The notes beneath the pieces are model-generated. The model searched no databases and was not told where the DNA came from. It worked only from the letters and a program-made list of their open reading frames with translations. A program made the position numbers and the translations under genes. From positions 1 to 11,037 of the forward strand of contig NZ_CASEXV010000013.1 in the NCBI RefSeq assembly GCF_949292005.1: 11,037 nt of DNA, written 5' to 3'. Source of the stretch: an uncultured Bifidobacterium sp. (GTDB lineage Bacteria > Actinomycetota > Actinomycetes > Actinomycetales > Bifidobacteriaceae). This document shows positions 1 to 5,480 of this stretch, piece after piece (positions within the stretch are counted from its first letter, which is position 1; each line of letters starts with the position of its first letter).

Positions 1-119
1 CACGCTCCCCAGGTTCCCTTCCCATTCATTCAAGATATGTCCAATAAAAATCTGGAAGAATAGGCATTAAACCGAAAACACGAACCACCCTCATCTCCAA
101 AAAGCGGCTTGATAAGAAC

Positions 120-152
120 AAAAACAACCAATTCCTGCTCTCGTCAGAGCAG
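120..152 (-). terminator. Hairpin downstream of the small orphan gene, possible terminator
   Basis: Perfect 7-bp arms CTGCTCT (135-141) and AGAGCAG (146-152) enclose a 4-nt loop. On the minus strand the hairpin lies about 20 nt past the stop codon of the gene ending at 173. A run of five T follows on that strand (120-124), but only about ten bases after the stem, so it is not a textbook intrinsic terminator. Placement supports a 3' end for that transcript. Confidence 0.4.
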
Positions 153-172
153 ACACAACGGAACGGTGTGAT

Positions 173-418
173 TCACAACTTCTTCTTGAGCGCATCCCGC
201 CGAGGAACCAGCTCAGCCATCTTTTTTGGCTTCTTTTCGGCGAACTGCGTGTAGAGAGTATCAAGTTTATCGTTATAGTCTGTTGGCAAAAACCGATCCG
301 CACCCTCAAGATTCGCAGTATGCACCTGCTGGAGCTGCTGCTTCACAGTGTTATAGCTTTGGCTTACACCTGCACTGTTATCCAACTCCAACGATTGGAT
401 ATCTTCTTTATATGACAT
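173..418 (-). CDS. Small hypothetical protein, 81 aa (orphan)
   Basis: I do not recognise this protein and assign no function. It is 81 residues, has no cysteine, no signal peptide and no membrane segment, so it is probably cytosolic. The first two thirds are rich in Q, N, D and hydroxylated residues and could form amphipathic helix (about residues 19-35, SQSYNTVKQQLQQVHT). The last third is strongly basic (KKPKK near residue 57, KKKL at the C-terminus), which might bind nucleic acid or acidic surfaces; that is inference. Support for it being real: a purine-rich ribosome binding site (GGGGGGA) ends a few bases before the ATG, a TTGACA hexamer lies upstream, and a hairpin follows the stop codon. 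It stands alone in an AT-rich stretch unlike the rest of the window. The export motif and WxG of ESX-type small proteins are absent. Confidence 0.6.
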   Translation of the reverse strand: MSYKEDIQSLELDNSAGVSQSYNTVKQQLQQVHTANLEGADRFLPTDYNDKLDTLYTQFAEKKPKKMAELVPRRDALKKKL

Positions 419-719
419 TAATCCCCCCCGTTATATTTTAGTGTCCATACAGCACAGAGAAATGTTCTTCCACTTTTTTTTATTTGTCAAGCATCGGCAT
501 TTTCCCTAAGTATTGTTTCGACATAATAACAGAAGTTTAATTTTTAAATTATTGCGAATGACAATTTATTATATTTGTGACATACATAATATTACTCTAC
601 AGAAACTTGCCTAACAAAAAGGGAATGCCAGAAAATATAATATGTAAATTCCCTATATCGTAATTGCAAAAACGAATATTATTTAGTATTCATTACTTCA
701 CAATGAAGCGCGAAAGTAG
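419..719. other. AT-rich intergenic stretch without a gene
   Basis: About 300 bases, visibly AT-rich, with stops in all frames and no supported gene. Its left end carries the candidate promoter and leader of the orphan gene. It also holds an inverted repeat AGGGAAT (620-626) / ATTCCCT (648-654), separated by 21 bases of mostly A/T, which could be a hairpin or protein site. Its base composition contrasts sharply with the GC-rich genes from position 1066 on, consistent with acquired or degenerating DNA. Confidence 0.5.
462..490 (-). promoter_or_regulatory. Candidate promoter of the 81-aa orphan gene
   Basis: On the minus strand a perfect TTGACA (485-490) is followed after 17 bases by GAACAT (462-467), a poor -10. 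Transcription would start near 455, leaving a leader of roughly 37 nt that carries the GGGGGGA ribosome binding site. The A/T-rich spacer is typical of AT-rich acquired DNA. The weak -10 keeps confidence low. Confidence 0.3.
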
Positions 720-1051
720 AACAATTGGATCCCAACGCTCTTCATTGCAGAAGACCTAAACGGCATCATCCTGACAACACATCTTGGACGCGCAACTCGA
801 GCATATGCCACTTCAGCCGCGTCATCTTTCAGAGACTACACCTTCGAAATAGCTCACATAAACGGATGATTCCACAGCACTGACAATGGATTCCGAAGCT
901 ACCTGAATAAAACCGGCATGAAAACCCTCTCCGCAATCATGGGCCGGATTGAGACTCACATTATACAGGTGGCAAATGGGGCATAATCACCGCCATTAAT
1001 GCTGCAGCAATCAGCAGGAGAAACTACTCATCGCTTCGCTTTCAGCTCTGA
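720..1051 (+). pseudogene. Decayed reading frame, possible IS3-type transposase remnant
   Basis: Reading from 720 gives 49 codons of open frame (including FIAEDLNGIILTTH), then a TGA at 867-869, then 38 more codons in the same frame to TAA at 984-986. A different frame is open from 952 to a TGA at 1049-1051, suggesting a frameshift. There is no start codon with a ribosome binding site. The stretch around the internal stop reads AHING-stop-FHSTDNGFRSYLNKTGMK. The H-S-x-D-N-G element followed about ten residues later by G-M resembles the region around the second aspartate of the IS3-family DDE transposase core, and LSAIMGR could match the S-M-G-R that follows there. The match is short and by eye. 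It could instead be chance open frame or another decayed gene. Confidence 0.25.
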
Positions 1052-1065
1052 TGGACTGGCCATCG

Positions 1066-1137
1066 TACCCCCTGAGAGAGTCGAACTCTCGCTGTCAGAT
1101 TGAAAGTCTGGTGTCCTAACCGTTAGACGAAGGGGGC
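1066..1137 (-). tRNA. tRNA-Glu (anticodon TTC)
   Basis: Minus-strand cloverleaf of 72 nt without encoded CCA. Acceptor arm GCCCCCT (1131-1137) pairs with AGGGGGT (1067-1073) with one G-U at the end pair; D stem GTC/GAC; anticodon loop CTTTCAA gives UUC, reading GAA/GAG; T stem GAGAG/CTCTC with loop TTCGACT. The anticodon stem is CCAGA/TCTGA, so its outermost pair (27-43) is a C-A mismatch. It has its own promoter about 15 nt upstream. Its 3' end faces the AT-rich region at lower coordinates, the side on which tRNA-targeting integrases insert DNA. Confidence 0.95.
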
Positions 1138-1151
1138 GACACAAATAGTTA

Positions 1152-1180
1152 ATGCTAGCTGTCGCTCACTTTCCTCGCAA
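1152..1180 (-). promoter_or_regulatory. Promoter of tRNA-Glu
   Basis: On the minus strand TTGCGA (1175-1180) is separated by 17 bases from TAGCAT (1152-1157). The -10 lies 14 nt before the first base of the mature tRNA, leaving a very short 5' leader. The same TTGCGA -35 occurs before the tRNA-Asp gene in this window, which strengthens both calls. Confidence 0.5.
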
Positions 1181-1201
1181 TCGCGGCGTGTTGGACCATA
1201 A

Positions 1202-1227
1202 ATCATCAGACCATCGATCATCAGACC
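1202..1227. repeat. Short tandem direct repeat just past trmB stop
   Basis: The 11-mer ATCATCAGACC occurs at 1202-1212 and again at 1217-1227, a period of 15 bases. The second copy ends one base from the trmB stop codon (1229-1231). It is not a terminator and has no coding role that I can see. Confidence 0.6.
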
Positions 1228-1228
1228 G

Positions 1229-2161
1229 TCACGCTGTTGGGCGGTCAGCCTCGTGATGACCAGCGGCCCGGTATGTGAAATCGTGGATCACTCGTCCGGC
1301 CCGCAAACCCTTGCGCTCGAAGTTCGTCAGAACACGGCCATCGAATCGTCTCGACTCCTTGAAATCTCCATGCGGCAACGCCGAAGCCTCATCGGCGTTG
1401 CCCTTACCGACATGTCCGAGGGGAAGGCTCACAACGAGGTCTCCCGAATTGCTGAAGTCGCGGCGCTCATCCATCACCTCGTGAACATGAAGGGCATAGT
1501 CTTCGATGTCGGTGGCTATGCGCCACACCCCATCATCGGCAAGCGAGCGCCGGACCGAGTCCGCGAACCCCTCCTGCACGAGGCGGCGCTTATGATGACG
1601 CATCTTGGGCCACGGATCGGGGAAGAACGTCCACACCTCGCTTACGGTTCCCACGGAGATAACCGCCATCAGATCAGGTGCGTTGACCTGTGCGATGCGC
1701 AGATTGTCCACGTCCGCCTTGCCTGCCAGCAGCATCGTGTGCGCGACTCCAGGGTCATACACCTCGACGGCAAGGAAGTTGACCTCAGGGTGGCTCCGAG
1801 CCGCGGCCACAATGTTTTCCCCCTGACCCGTGCCGACCTCAACGACAAGCGGCCGACTGCGGCCCCACAGACAAGCCACCAGAGACGCATCCAGCACGAA
1901 GCCAGGCCTCACATCGAAAGAACCTGCACCGTCCGACGCAACCAACAGATAACGGTCACCGTATTTCTCCCGGGCACGGCGAAGCCTGTCATCAAGCCGG
2001 CCCGATCTTCTTACGAACGACAACACCCGGTGGACAGGGTGCCCGTTGTCATCCCCCCTATCGCTCGAATCGGAATTGACGGTCAATTCACCATCCTCCA
2101 ACCCGACACCGGCCACAATGGCATCGTTCTCGGATTCCGCATCACTCTCTCCATATCGCAC
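1229..2161 (-). CDS. trmB: tRNA (guanine-N7)-methyltransferase TrmB
   Basis: Class I SAM-dependent methyltransferase that converts G46 in the tRNA variable loop to m7G in the cytosol. The SAM-binding motif I VEVGTGQGEN is at residues 107-116, AVEVYDPG follows near 131-138, and the TrmB signature FPDPWPK is at 180-186 with basic RHHKRR after it. The C-terminal TNFERKGLRAG (about 279-289) matches the conserved family tail. At 310 residues it is longer than the usual 200-240 because of an acidic, low-complexity N-terminus of about 40 residues before HPVHRVLSFVRRSGR, where family homology begins. The start is GTG; an in-frame stop lies seven codons upstream, so no longer start exists. No clear ribosome binding site is present, but a TATACA box ends 8 nt before the GTG, so a leaderless message is possible. 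It follows the GH13 gene on the same strand after 136 nt. Confidence 0.93.
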   Translation of the reverse strand: MRYGESDAESENDAIVAGVGLEDGELTVNSDSSDRGDDNGHPVHRVLSFVRRSGRLDDRLRRAREKYGDRYLLVASDGAGSFDVRPGFVLDASLVACLWGRSRPLVVEVGTGQGENIVAAARSHPEVNFLAVEVYDPGVAHTMLLAGKADVDNLRIAQVNAPDLMAVISVGTVSEVWTFFPDPWPKMRHHKRRLVQEGFADSVRRSLADDGVWRIATDIEDYALHVHEVMDERRDFSNSGDLVVSLPLGHVGKGNADEASALPHGDFKESRRFDGRVLTNFERKGLRAGRVIHDFTYRAAGHHEADRPTA

Positions 2162-2297
2162 GCATCCACTGTATACGAGTCATTGGCGCCCTGCGGCCCT
2201 CGTTGATGGACACACCCGATGCCTCATGCCCTATTCGAACGCATAATCGCCAGACGAGACCCAGCATCCGCCGACATCCCCGAACCACCGCCAGCCG

Positions 2298-4148
2298 TCA
2301 CCACCGCGGAACCGAAACCTGCGGAAGACTCCAGACACCCGCCCCCGCGCGGCCGAACGATACCGCCCAGTCGTCGCCGCGTCTTTCCAGCTTTCCACGT
2401 CCGTACACCCGGATTGGCCCATCACCCTCATCAGCGGCGAGCGTCTCCGCATCGATCGCGGCCATCGTCCCTGCGTCCCGAGAAACCACGACAAGCAACC
2501 TCTCATCCGACGTCTCTCTGACGAAGGCTATGACATCGTCGTCGGCAAGAACCCATCGCATCCCTCCCGATGTGAGGGCAGGATGCGCGCGTCGAAGCTG
2601 AAGAAGATCGCGGTACACACACCCGACACCGCCGTCATGACGGCCATCCTCACCCCAATCCATGCACACGCGCGCACCCTCGCCGGTCTCCCCTACCGCC
2701 CCCTGCTCATCACCGGCAAAAACCATCGGTACGCCCGGATACGTCATCTGCAAAGCGACCGCGGCGTCAAGCCGATCACGGTCATCGACGATGGTGGCGA
2801 TTCGCGCGGTGTCATGACTGTCGAGAATGTTCCACTGCGCGGCGGCGACCTTCCAGGGCACCCGGGATATCGCGCCACGCAGGGACACGACCGTCGCCCG
2901 GCCCGAACGACGACGAAGCGGAATCCCGGACTCCATATAGTCGATTGCGCACGACGGATCGCATAGCCACGCCCACGCCGGCCTCGAGAACCCCCCATAG
3001 TTCATGGCCGCCTGCCACCCGTCGCCGCGAAGGTCGGCGGATGGATCCTGATGCATGTATTCGGCGATCAACACACCCTGCCCGTCCAAGGAGTCATCGA
3101 TGGTCCGCCTTATGGCGGTGGCCACGCGATGGTTCACATCGACCGTCCCATGCCGTCCGACCTGATTCGCCACGTCGATACGCCATCCGTCCAACCCAGA
3201 ATCTCCGAGCCAACGGGCCGCCAACGAACGGGGACCTCTGACCATCCGGTCCATGAGAACATCCGAACGCCAGTCCAATTTCGGCAACGAGCGCACTCCT
3301 CGCCATGACACATAGTCATCCGGCCAATGGGGCCACATGTAGAATTCACGCTCCGGGCATTCCGGATCATGTGATGCGGCTTGGAACCACTCATGCCCCA
3401 CTCCCGTGTGGTTCAGCGTCAGATCCCCCAGAAGATGCATTCCCCGTCCATGTACCGCACGCGCCAGAGACTCCAGCGCATCGTCTCCCCCCAGCAGCGG
3501 ATCGACATGGGCGAAGGTGGACGCGTCGTAGCGATGAACCGACCCGGCCGTGAAGAACGGCGTGAGATAGATGGTGGAGAATCCCAAATCGGCTATATGG
3601 TCAAGATGATCCTCGACGCCCTTCAGGTCGCCGCCATACCACTGACGCCCCGTGTCGTATCCGTGGCCCAGCGGCGCCTCGCCCCAAGGCATGCGTATGG
3701 CCCATTCAGGCTTGCGCAGATCCTCATAGCGCTGAGAACGGGAAAACCTATCGGGGAATATCTGGTAGACGGCTCCGGAGCGCTCCCACTCCGGAGCCGC
3801 GTCAAAGACGGTGATGCGGAAGTCGCTCGAATCATCGATCTCGCGACGCGCGACCCCCGAGGCCGTGAGCCAATCAAATGCCCCATCATCCCGCGTGAGC
3901 ATGAACCGATACCATGTCACGGGATTCACCACACGTAAGGACGCCTCATACCAATCCTCATACCGTGTTGCGGATATCCTCCGCATGGGCTCCATATGAA
4001 ACTCCGCATCCTCCGTGCTGCGCAAGCGGACGGAGGTGTATGGCGAACCATGGATGATTCGTACGCGAAGCCGAATGGACTCGCCCAGGGAAGGGGTCTC
4101 ACTCGACACATACAACGCCGATCCATCATGATGCGCCCACTCGTTCAT
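2298..4148 (-). CDS. GH13 alpha-glucan hydrolase (neopullulanase/alpha-glucosidase-like)
   Basis: Glycoside hydrolase family 13 enzyme acting on alpha-glucosidic bonds of maltodextrin-type substrates. There is no signal peptide, so it works in the cytosol on imported oligosaccharides. Residues about 10-120 form a beta-rich N-terminal domain reminiscent of the starch-binding domain of neopullulanases. The (beta/alpha)8 barrel begins near VYQIFPDRF (residue 127). The four GH13 regions are visible: DLTLNH (242-247), GWRIDVANQ with nucleophile Asp325, LIAEYMHQ with acid/base Glu363, and LDSHD with stabilising Asp446. YGGDLKGVEDHLDHIADLG is typical of cyclomaltodextrinase/neopullulanase enzymes (GH13_20-like). 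Exact specificity cannot be read. An ATG at 4157 lies only one base after the AGAGGA ribosome binding site (4159-4164), so the ATG at 4148, ten bases after it, is preferred (616 aa). Divergent from the DUF4190 gene, with palindromes between. Confidence 0.9.
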   Translation of the reverse strand: MNEWAHHDGSALYVSSETPSLGESIRLRVRIIHGSPYTSVRLRSTEDAEFHMEPMRRISATRYEDWYEASLRVVNPVTWYRFMLTRDDGAFDWLTASGVARREIDDSSDFRITVFDAAPEWERSGAVYQIFPDRFSRSQRYEDLRKPEWAIRMPWGEAPLGHGYDTGRQWYGGDLKGVEDHLDHIADLGFSTIYLTPFFTAGSVHRYDASTFAHVDPLLGGDDALESLARAVHGRGMHLLGDLTLNHTGVGHEWFQAASHDPECPEREFYMWPHWPDDYVSWRGVRSLPKLDWRSDVLMDRMVRGPRSLAARWLGDSGLDGWRIDVANQVGRHGTVDVNHRVATAIRRTIDDSLDGQGVLIAEYMHQDPSADLRGDGWQAAMNYGGFSRPAWAWLCDPSCAIDYMESGIPLRRRSGRATVVSLRGAISRVPWKVAAAQWNILDSHDTARIATIVDDRDRLDAAVALQMTYPGVPMVFAGDEQGAVGETGEGARVCMDWGEDGRHDGGVGCVYRDLLQLRRAHPALTSGGMRWVLADDDVIAFVRETSDERLLVVVSRDAGTMAAIDAETLAADEGDGPIRVYGRGKLERRGDDWAVSFGRAGAGVWSLPQVSVPRW

Positions 4149-4179
4149 AGCCCGCATATCCTCTCACCCATCGTTTGTC

Positions 4180-4193
4180 CACTGACTTCAGTG
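4180..4193. promoter_or_regulatory. Palindrome in the GH13/DUF4190 divergent region (operator candidate)
   Basis: CACTGA (4180-4185) and TCAGTG (4188-4193) are perfect 6-bp arms separated by CT. The site lies in the short divergent spacer, about 30 bases upstream of the GH13 start. Its symmetry and place suit a dimeric repressor such as a LacI- or GntR-type sugar regulator, but no regulator gene is in the window. Confidence 0.4.
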
Positions 4194-4206
4194 CGATTAT
4201 CGCCAA

Positions 4207-4219
4207 TTCCACGGTGGAA
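4207..4219. promoter_or_regulatory. Second palindrome upstream of the DUF4190 gene (operator candidate)
   Basis: TTCCAC (4207-4212) and GTGGAA (4214-4219) are perfect arms around one central G. The site ends two bases before the presumed -10 box TACGAT (4222-4227), so a bound protein would block RNA polymerase. The GGTGGA inside it might be read as a ribosome binding site, but it is about 15 bases from the ATG, too far. Confidence 0.35.
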
Positions 4220-4221
4220 AT

Positions 4222-4227
4222 TACGAT
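4222..4227 (+). promoter_or_regulatory. -10 box consistent with a leaderless DUF4190 transcript
   Basis: TACGAT fits the actinobacterial TAnnnT -10 pattern and ends six bases before the ATG at 4234, placing the transcription start at or next to the A of the start codon. The lack of a correctly spaced Shine-Dalgarno sequence agrees with this. No clear -35 is visible. Confidence 0.4.
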
Positions 4228-4233
4228 ATAGCC

Positions 4234-5064
4234 ATGAGCGATAACACACCAACCACACCGAATCCGCAATCCTCCCCATTCAGCGGAGACCCTTCAGGAC
4301 AACAGCCCTATGGACAACCCTCCCCGAAACCCGGGAGCAGCTCTCCGCAACAGAACGGTTCACCGCAACAGCAGGGCGGGGATTCAACCTACCCGGACGC
4401 ATCCCATTATTCGCAGACGCCACGCGAAGGTGCGCCATATCCCACGTCCAACGGAAACGATCACCCCTATGGATATGGCAACCAAGACACTTCTTACTTC
4501 CAACAACCCACTTCGACTCCCGGACAACAATGGAACGGGCCCGCGGGCCCCGCCGGATATCCTCCGTATGCAACCAACGGATACGGCGGATATCCCCAGT
4601 ACCCCGCCAGCGGGCCCTACTCCAATCCATACGACATGGCCAGCGACCGTTGGAACACTCTGTGCATCGTCGGATTCATTCTCACTTTCATCATCCCAGT
4701 GGCGGGATTGATCCTCTCGATAATCGCCTTCAACCAGATCAAACGGACCGGGGAAAAAAGCCGTGGACTGTCCATCGCCGGAATCATCGTCGGAGGAATC
4801 TCCACGGTTTTCTCGATTCTGGTGATACTCGCCATCTTCTGGCTCATTGGGTTGACCGCCATAGGAACCGTGTCCGATGATGGAACGACATCATATTGCT
4901 ATGGAAACGACTGCTCTCAGACACAGGACGATTTGACCGCCTCGGATAATGAGCGGTACGCGACGGACAGCCAGAACACCAACGCCACAATCATCCCCGC
5001 GATTCTTCAGGTATCCGTGAACACCTCCGAAGCACTCGCATACAGACCAATCGCGCAGCTCTGA
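4234..5064 (+). CDS. DUF4190-type membrane protein with Pro/Gln/Tyr-rich N-terminus
   Basis: Function unknown. Residues 1-140 are low complexity, rich in P, Q, S, G, N and Y with repeated GYGGYP/PYG-like tracts, probably disordered and cytosolic. Two hydrophobic segments follow (about 142-166 and 180-211), joined by the basic loop NQIKRTGEKSRG; this hairpin, with GFILTFIIPVAGLILSIIAF then GLSIAGIIVGG, is the DUF4190 pattern common in actinobacteria. The remaining 65 residues are polar with two close cysteines (CYGNDC, 222-227), which could form a disulfide outside the cell. The loop between the segments is basic and so should lie inside, which conflicts with both termini being on one side only if the tails are sorted differently; topology is therefore left open. 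The start appears leaderless. The gene reads toward the tRNA-Asp/tRNA-Phe pair; no strong terminator follows it. Confidence 0.8.
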   Translation: MSDNTPTTPNPQSSPFSGDPSGQQPYGQPSPKPGSSSPQQNGSPQQQGGDSTYPDASHYSQTPREGAPYPTSNGNDHPYGYGNQDTSYFQQPTSTPGQQWNGPAGPAGYPPYATNGYGGYPQYPASGPYSNPYDMASDRWNTLCIVGFILTFIIPVAGLILSIIAFNQIKRTGEKSRGLSIAGIIVGGISTVFSILVILAIFWLIGLTAIGTVSDDGTTSYCYGNDCSQTQDDLTASDNERYATDSQNTNATIIPAILQVSVNTSEALAYRPIAQL

Positions 5065-5114
5065 CGTAGGACGAGACCACTCCGACAACCGACACCCCGG
5101 AACACGCCGGGACC

Positions 5115-5142
5115 TTGCGAGTCGACGAAGTATCTGTAATAT
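5115..5142 (+). promoter_or_regulatory. Promoter of the tRNA-Asp gene
   Basis: TTGCGA (5115-5120) is followed after 16 bases by TAATAT (5137-5142). The expected start near 5149 lies about 24 nt before the mature tRNA. The same -35 hexamer precedes tRNA-Glu on the other strand. Confidence 0.55.
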
Positions 5143-5172
5143 ATCCACTTGGCTGCTTTTACAGCGGCCATC

Positions 5173-5246
5173 GGCCCCGTAGCTCAGCTGGTTAGAGCGC
5201 CGCCCTGTCACGGCGGAGGTCACCGGTTCAAGTCCGGCCGGGGTCG
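5173..5246 (+). tRNA. tRNA-Asp (anticodon GTC)
   Basis: A 74-nt cloverleaf without encoded CCA. Acceptor GGCCCCG pairs with CGGGGTC (one G-U), discriminator G; D stem GCTC/GAGC; anticodon stem CCGCC/GGCGG with loop CTGTCAC giving GUC for aspartate; T loop TTCAAGT. The T stem is ACCGG/CCGGC, so the 49-65 pair is A-C. It is the first of two tRNAs on this strand and is followed nine bases later by a terminator-like hairpin. Confidence 0.95.
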
Positions 5247-5254
5247 CGGTGGTG

Positions 5255-5282
5255 AAAAAGCCCGGTAATTCCGGGTTTTTTT
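5255..5282 (+). terminator. Intrinsic terminator-like hairpin between tRNA-Asp and tRNA-Phe
   Basis: CCCGG (5261-5265) and CCGGG (5271-5275) pair around a TAATT loop. The stem extends with G-T and five A-T pairs (5255-5259 with 5277-5281), and seven T (5276-5282) follow. This is a classical rho-independent terminator shape. It ends only nine bases before tRNA-Phe. Confidence 0.8.
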
Positions 5283-5291
5283 AACTGTCAT

Positions 5292-5367
5292 GGCTCTGTA
5301 GCTCAGTTGGTAGAGCGAACGACTGAAAATCGTTAGGTCAGCGGATCGATGCCGCTCGGAGCCACCA
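5292..5367 (+). tRNA. tRNA-Phe (anticodon GAA), CCA encoded
   Basis: A 76-nt cloverleaf including CCA. Acceptor GGCTCTG pairs with CGGAGCC (one U-G), discriminator A; D stem GCTC/GAGC; anticodon stem AACGA/TCGTT with loop CTGAAAA giving GAA for phenylalanine. The T stem AGCGG/CCGCT is intact, but the T loop reads ATCGATG, with A instead of the near-invariant T at position 54. No separate promoter is apparent between the preceding terminator and this gene. Confidence 0.94.
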
Positions 5368-5373
5368 TATCAT

Positions 5374-5412
5374 CCCCCACAACACTTGGAAACACTGGTG
5401 CTAGGGGGTTTT
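5374..5412 (+). terminator. Imperfect terminator after tRNA-Phe
   Basis: CCCCC (5374-5378) can pair with GGGGG (5404-5408), with an inner CAC/GTG match, followed by TTTT (5409-5412) and an A/T-rich tract. The stem has internal mismatches, but position (seven bases past the CCA) and the T run support transcription termination of tRNA-Phe. Confidence 0.5.
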
Positions 5413-5480
5413 ATATACCGCAGATGACATGTTTCAGATATCACGACGCGCGTCCGGGCCACACTCGGAGAGCAACGCCA

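Noticed and set aside
26..94. Minus-strand 22-residue open frame (MRVVRVFGLMPILPDFYWTYLE)
   Set aside because: Very short, ribosome binding site directly touching the ATG, and no further support; could be the edge of something but cannot be shown.
1..1065. CRISPR array, toxin-antitoxin pair or full insertion sequence in the AT-rich segment
   Set aside because: No regularly spaced repeats, no second small gene overlapping the orphan, and no paired terminal inverted repeats were seen.
1253..2206. Long plus-strand open frame of 317 codons opposite trmB
   Set aside because: It is fully antisense to a clear TrmB with all motifs; its translation has no domain signature and is explained by GC-rich codon bias.
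3381..3938. Plus-strand open frame of 185 codons opposite the GH13 gene
   Set aside because: Antisense shadow of the GH13 catalytic region, with no ribosome binding site and no recognisable protein.
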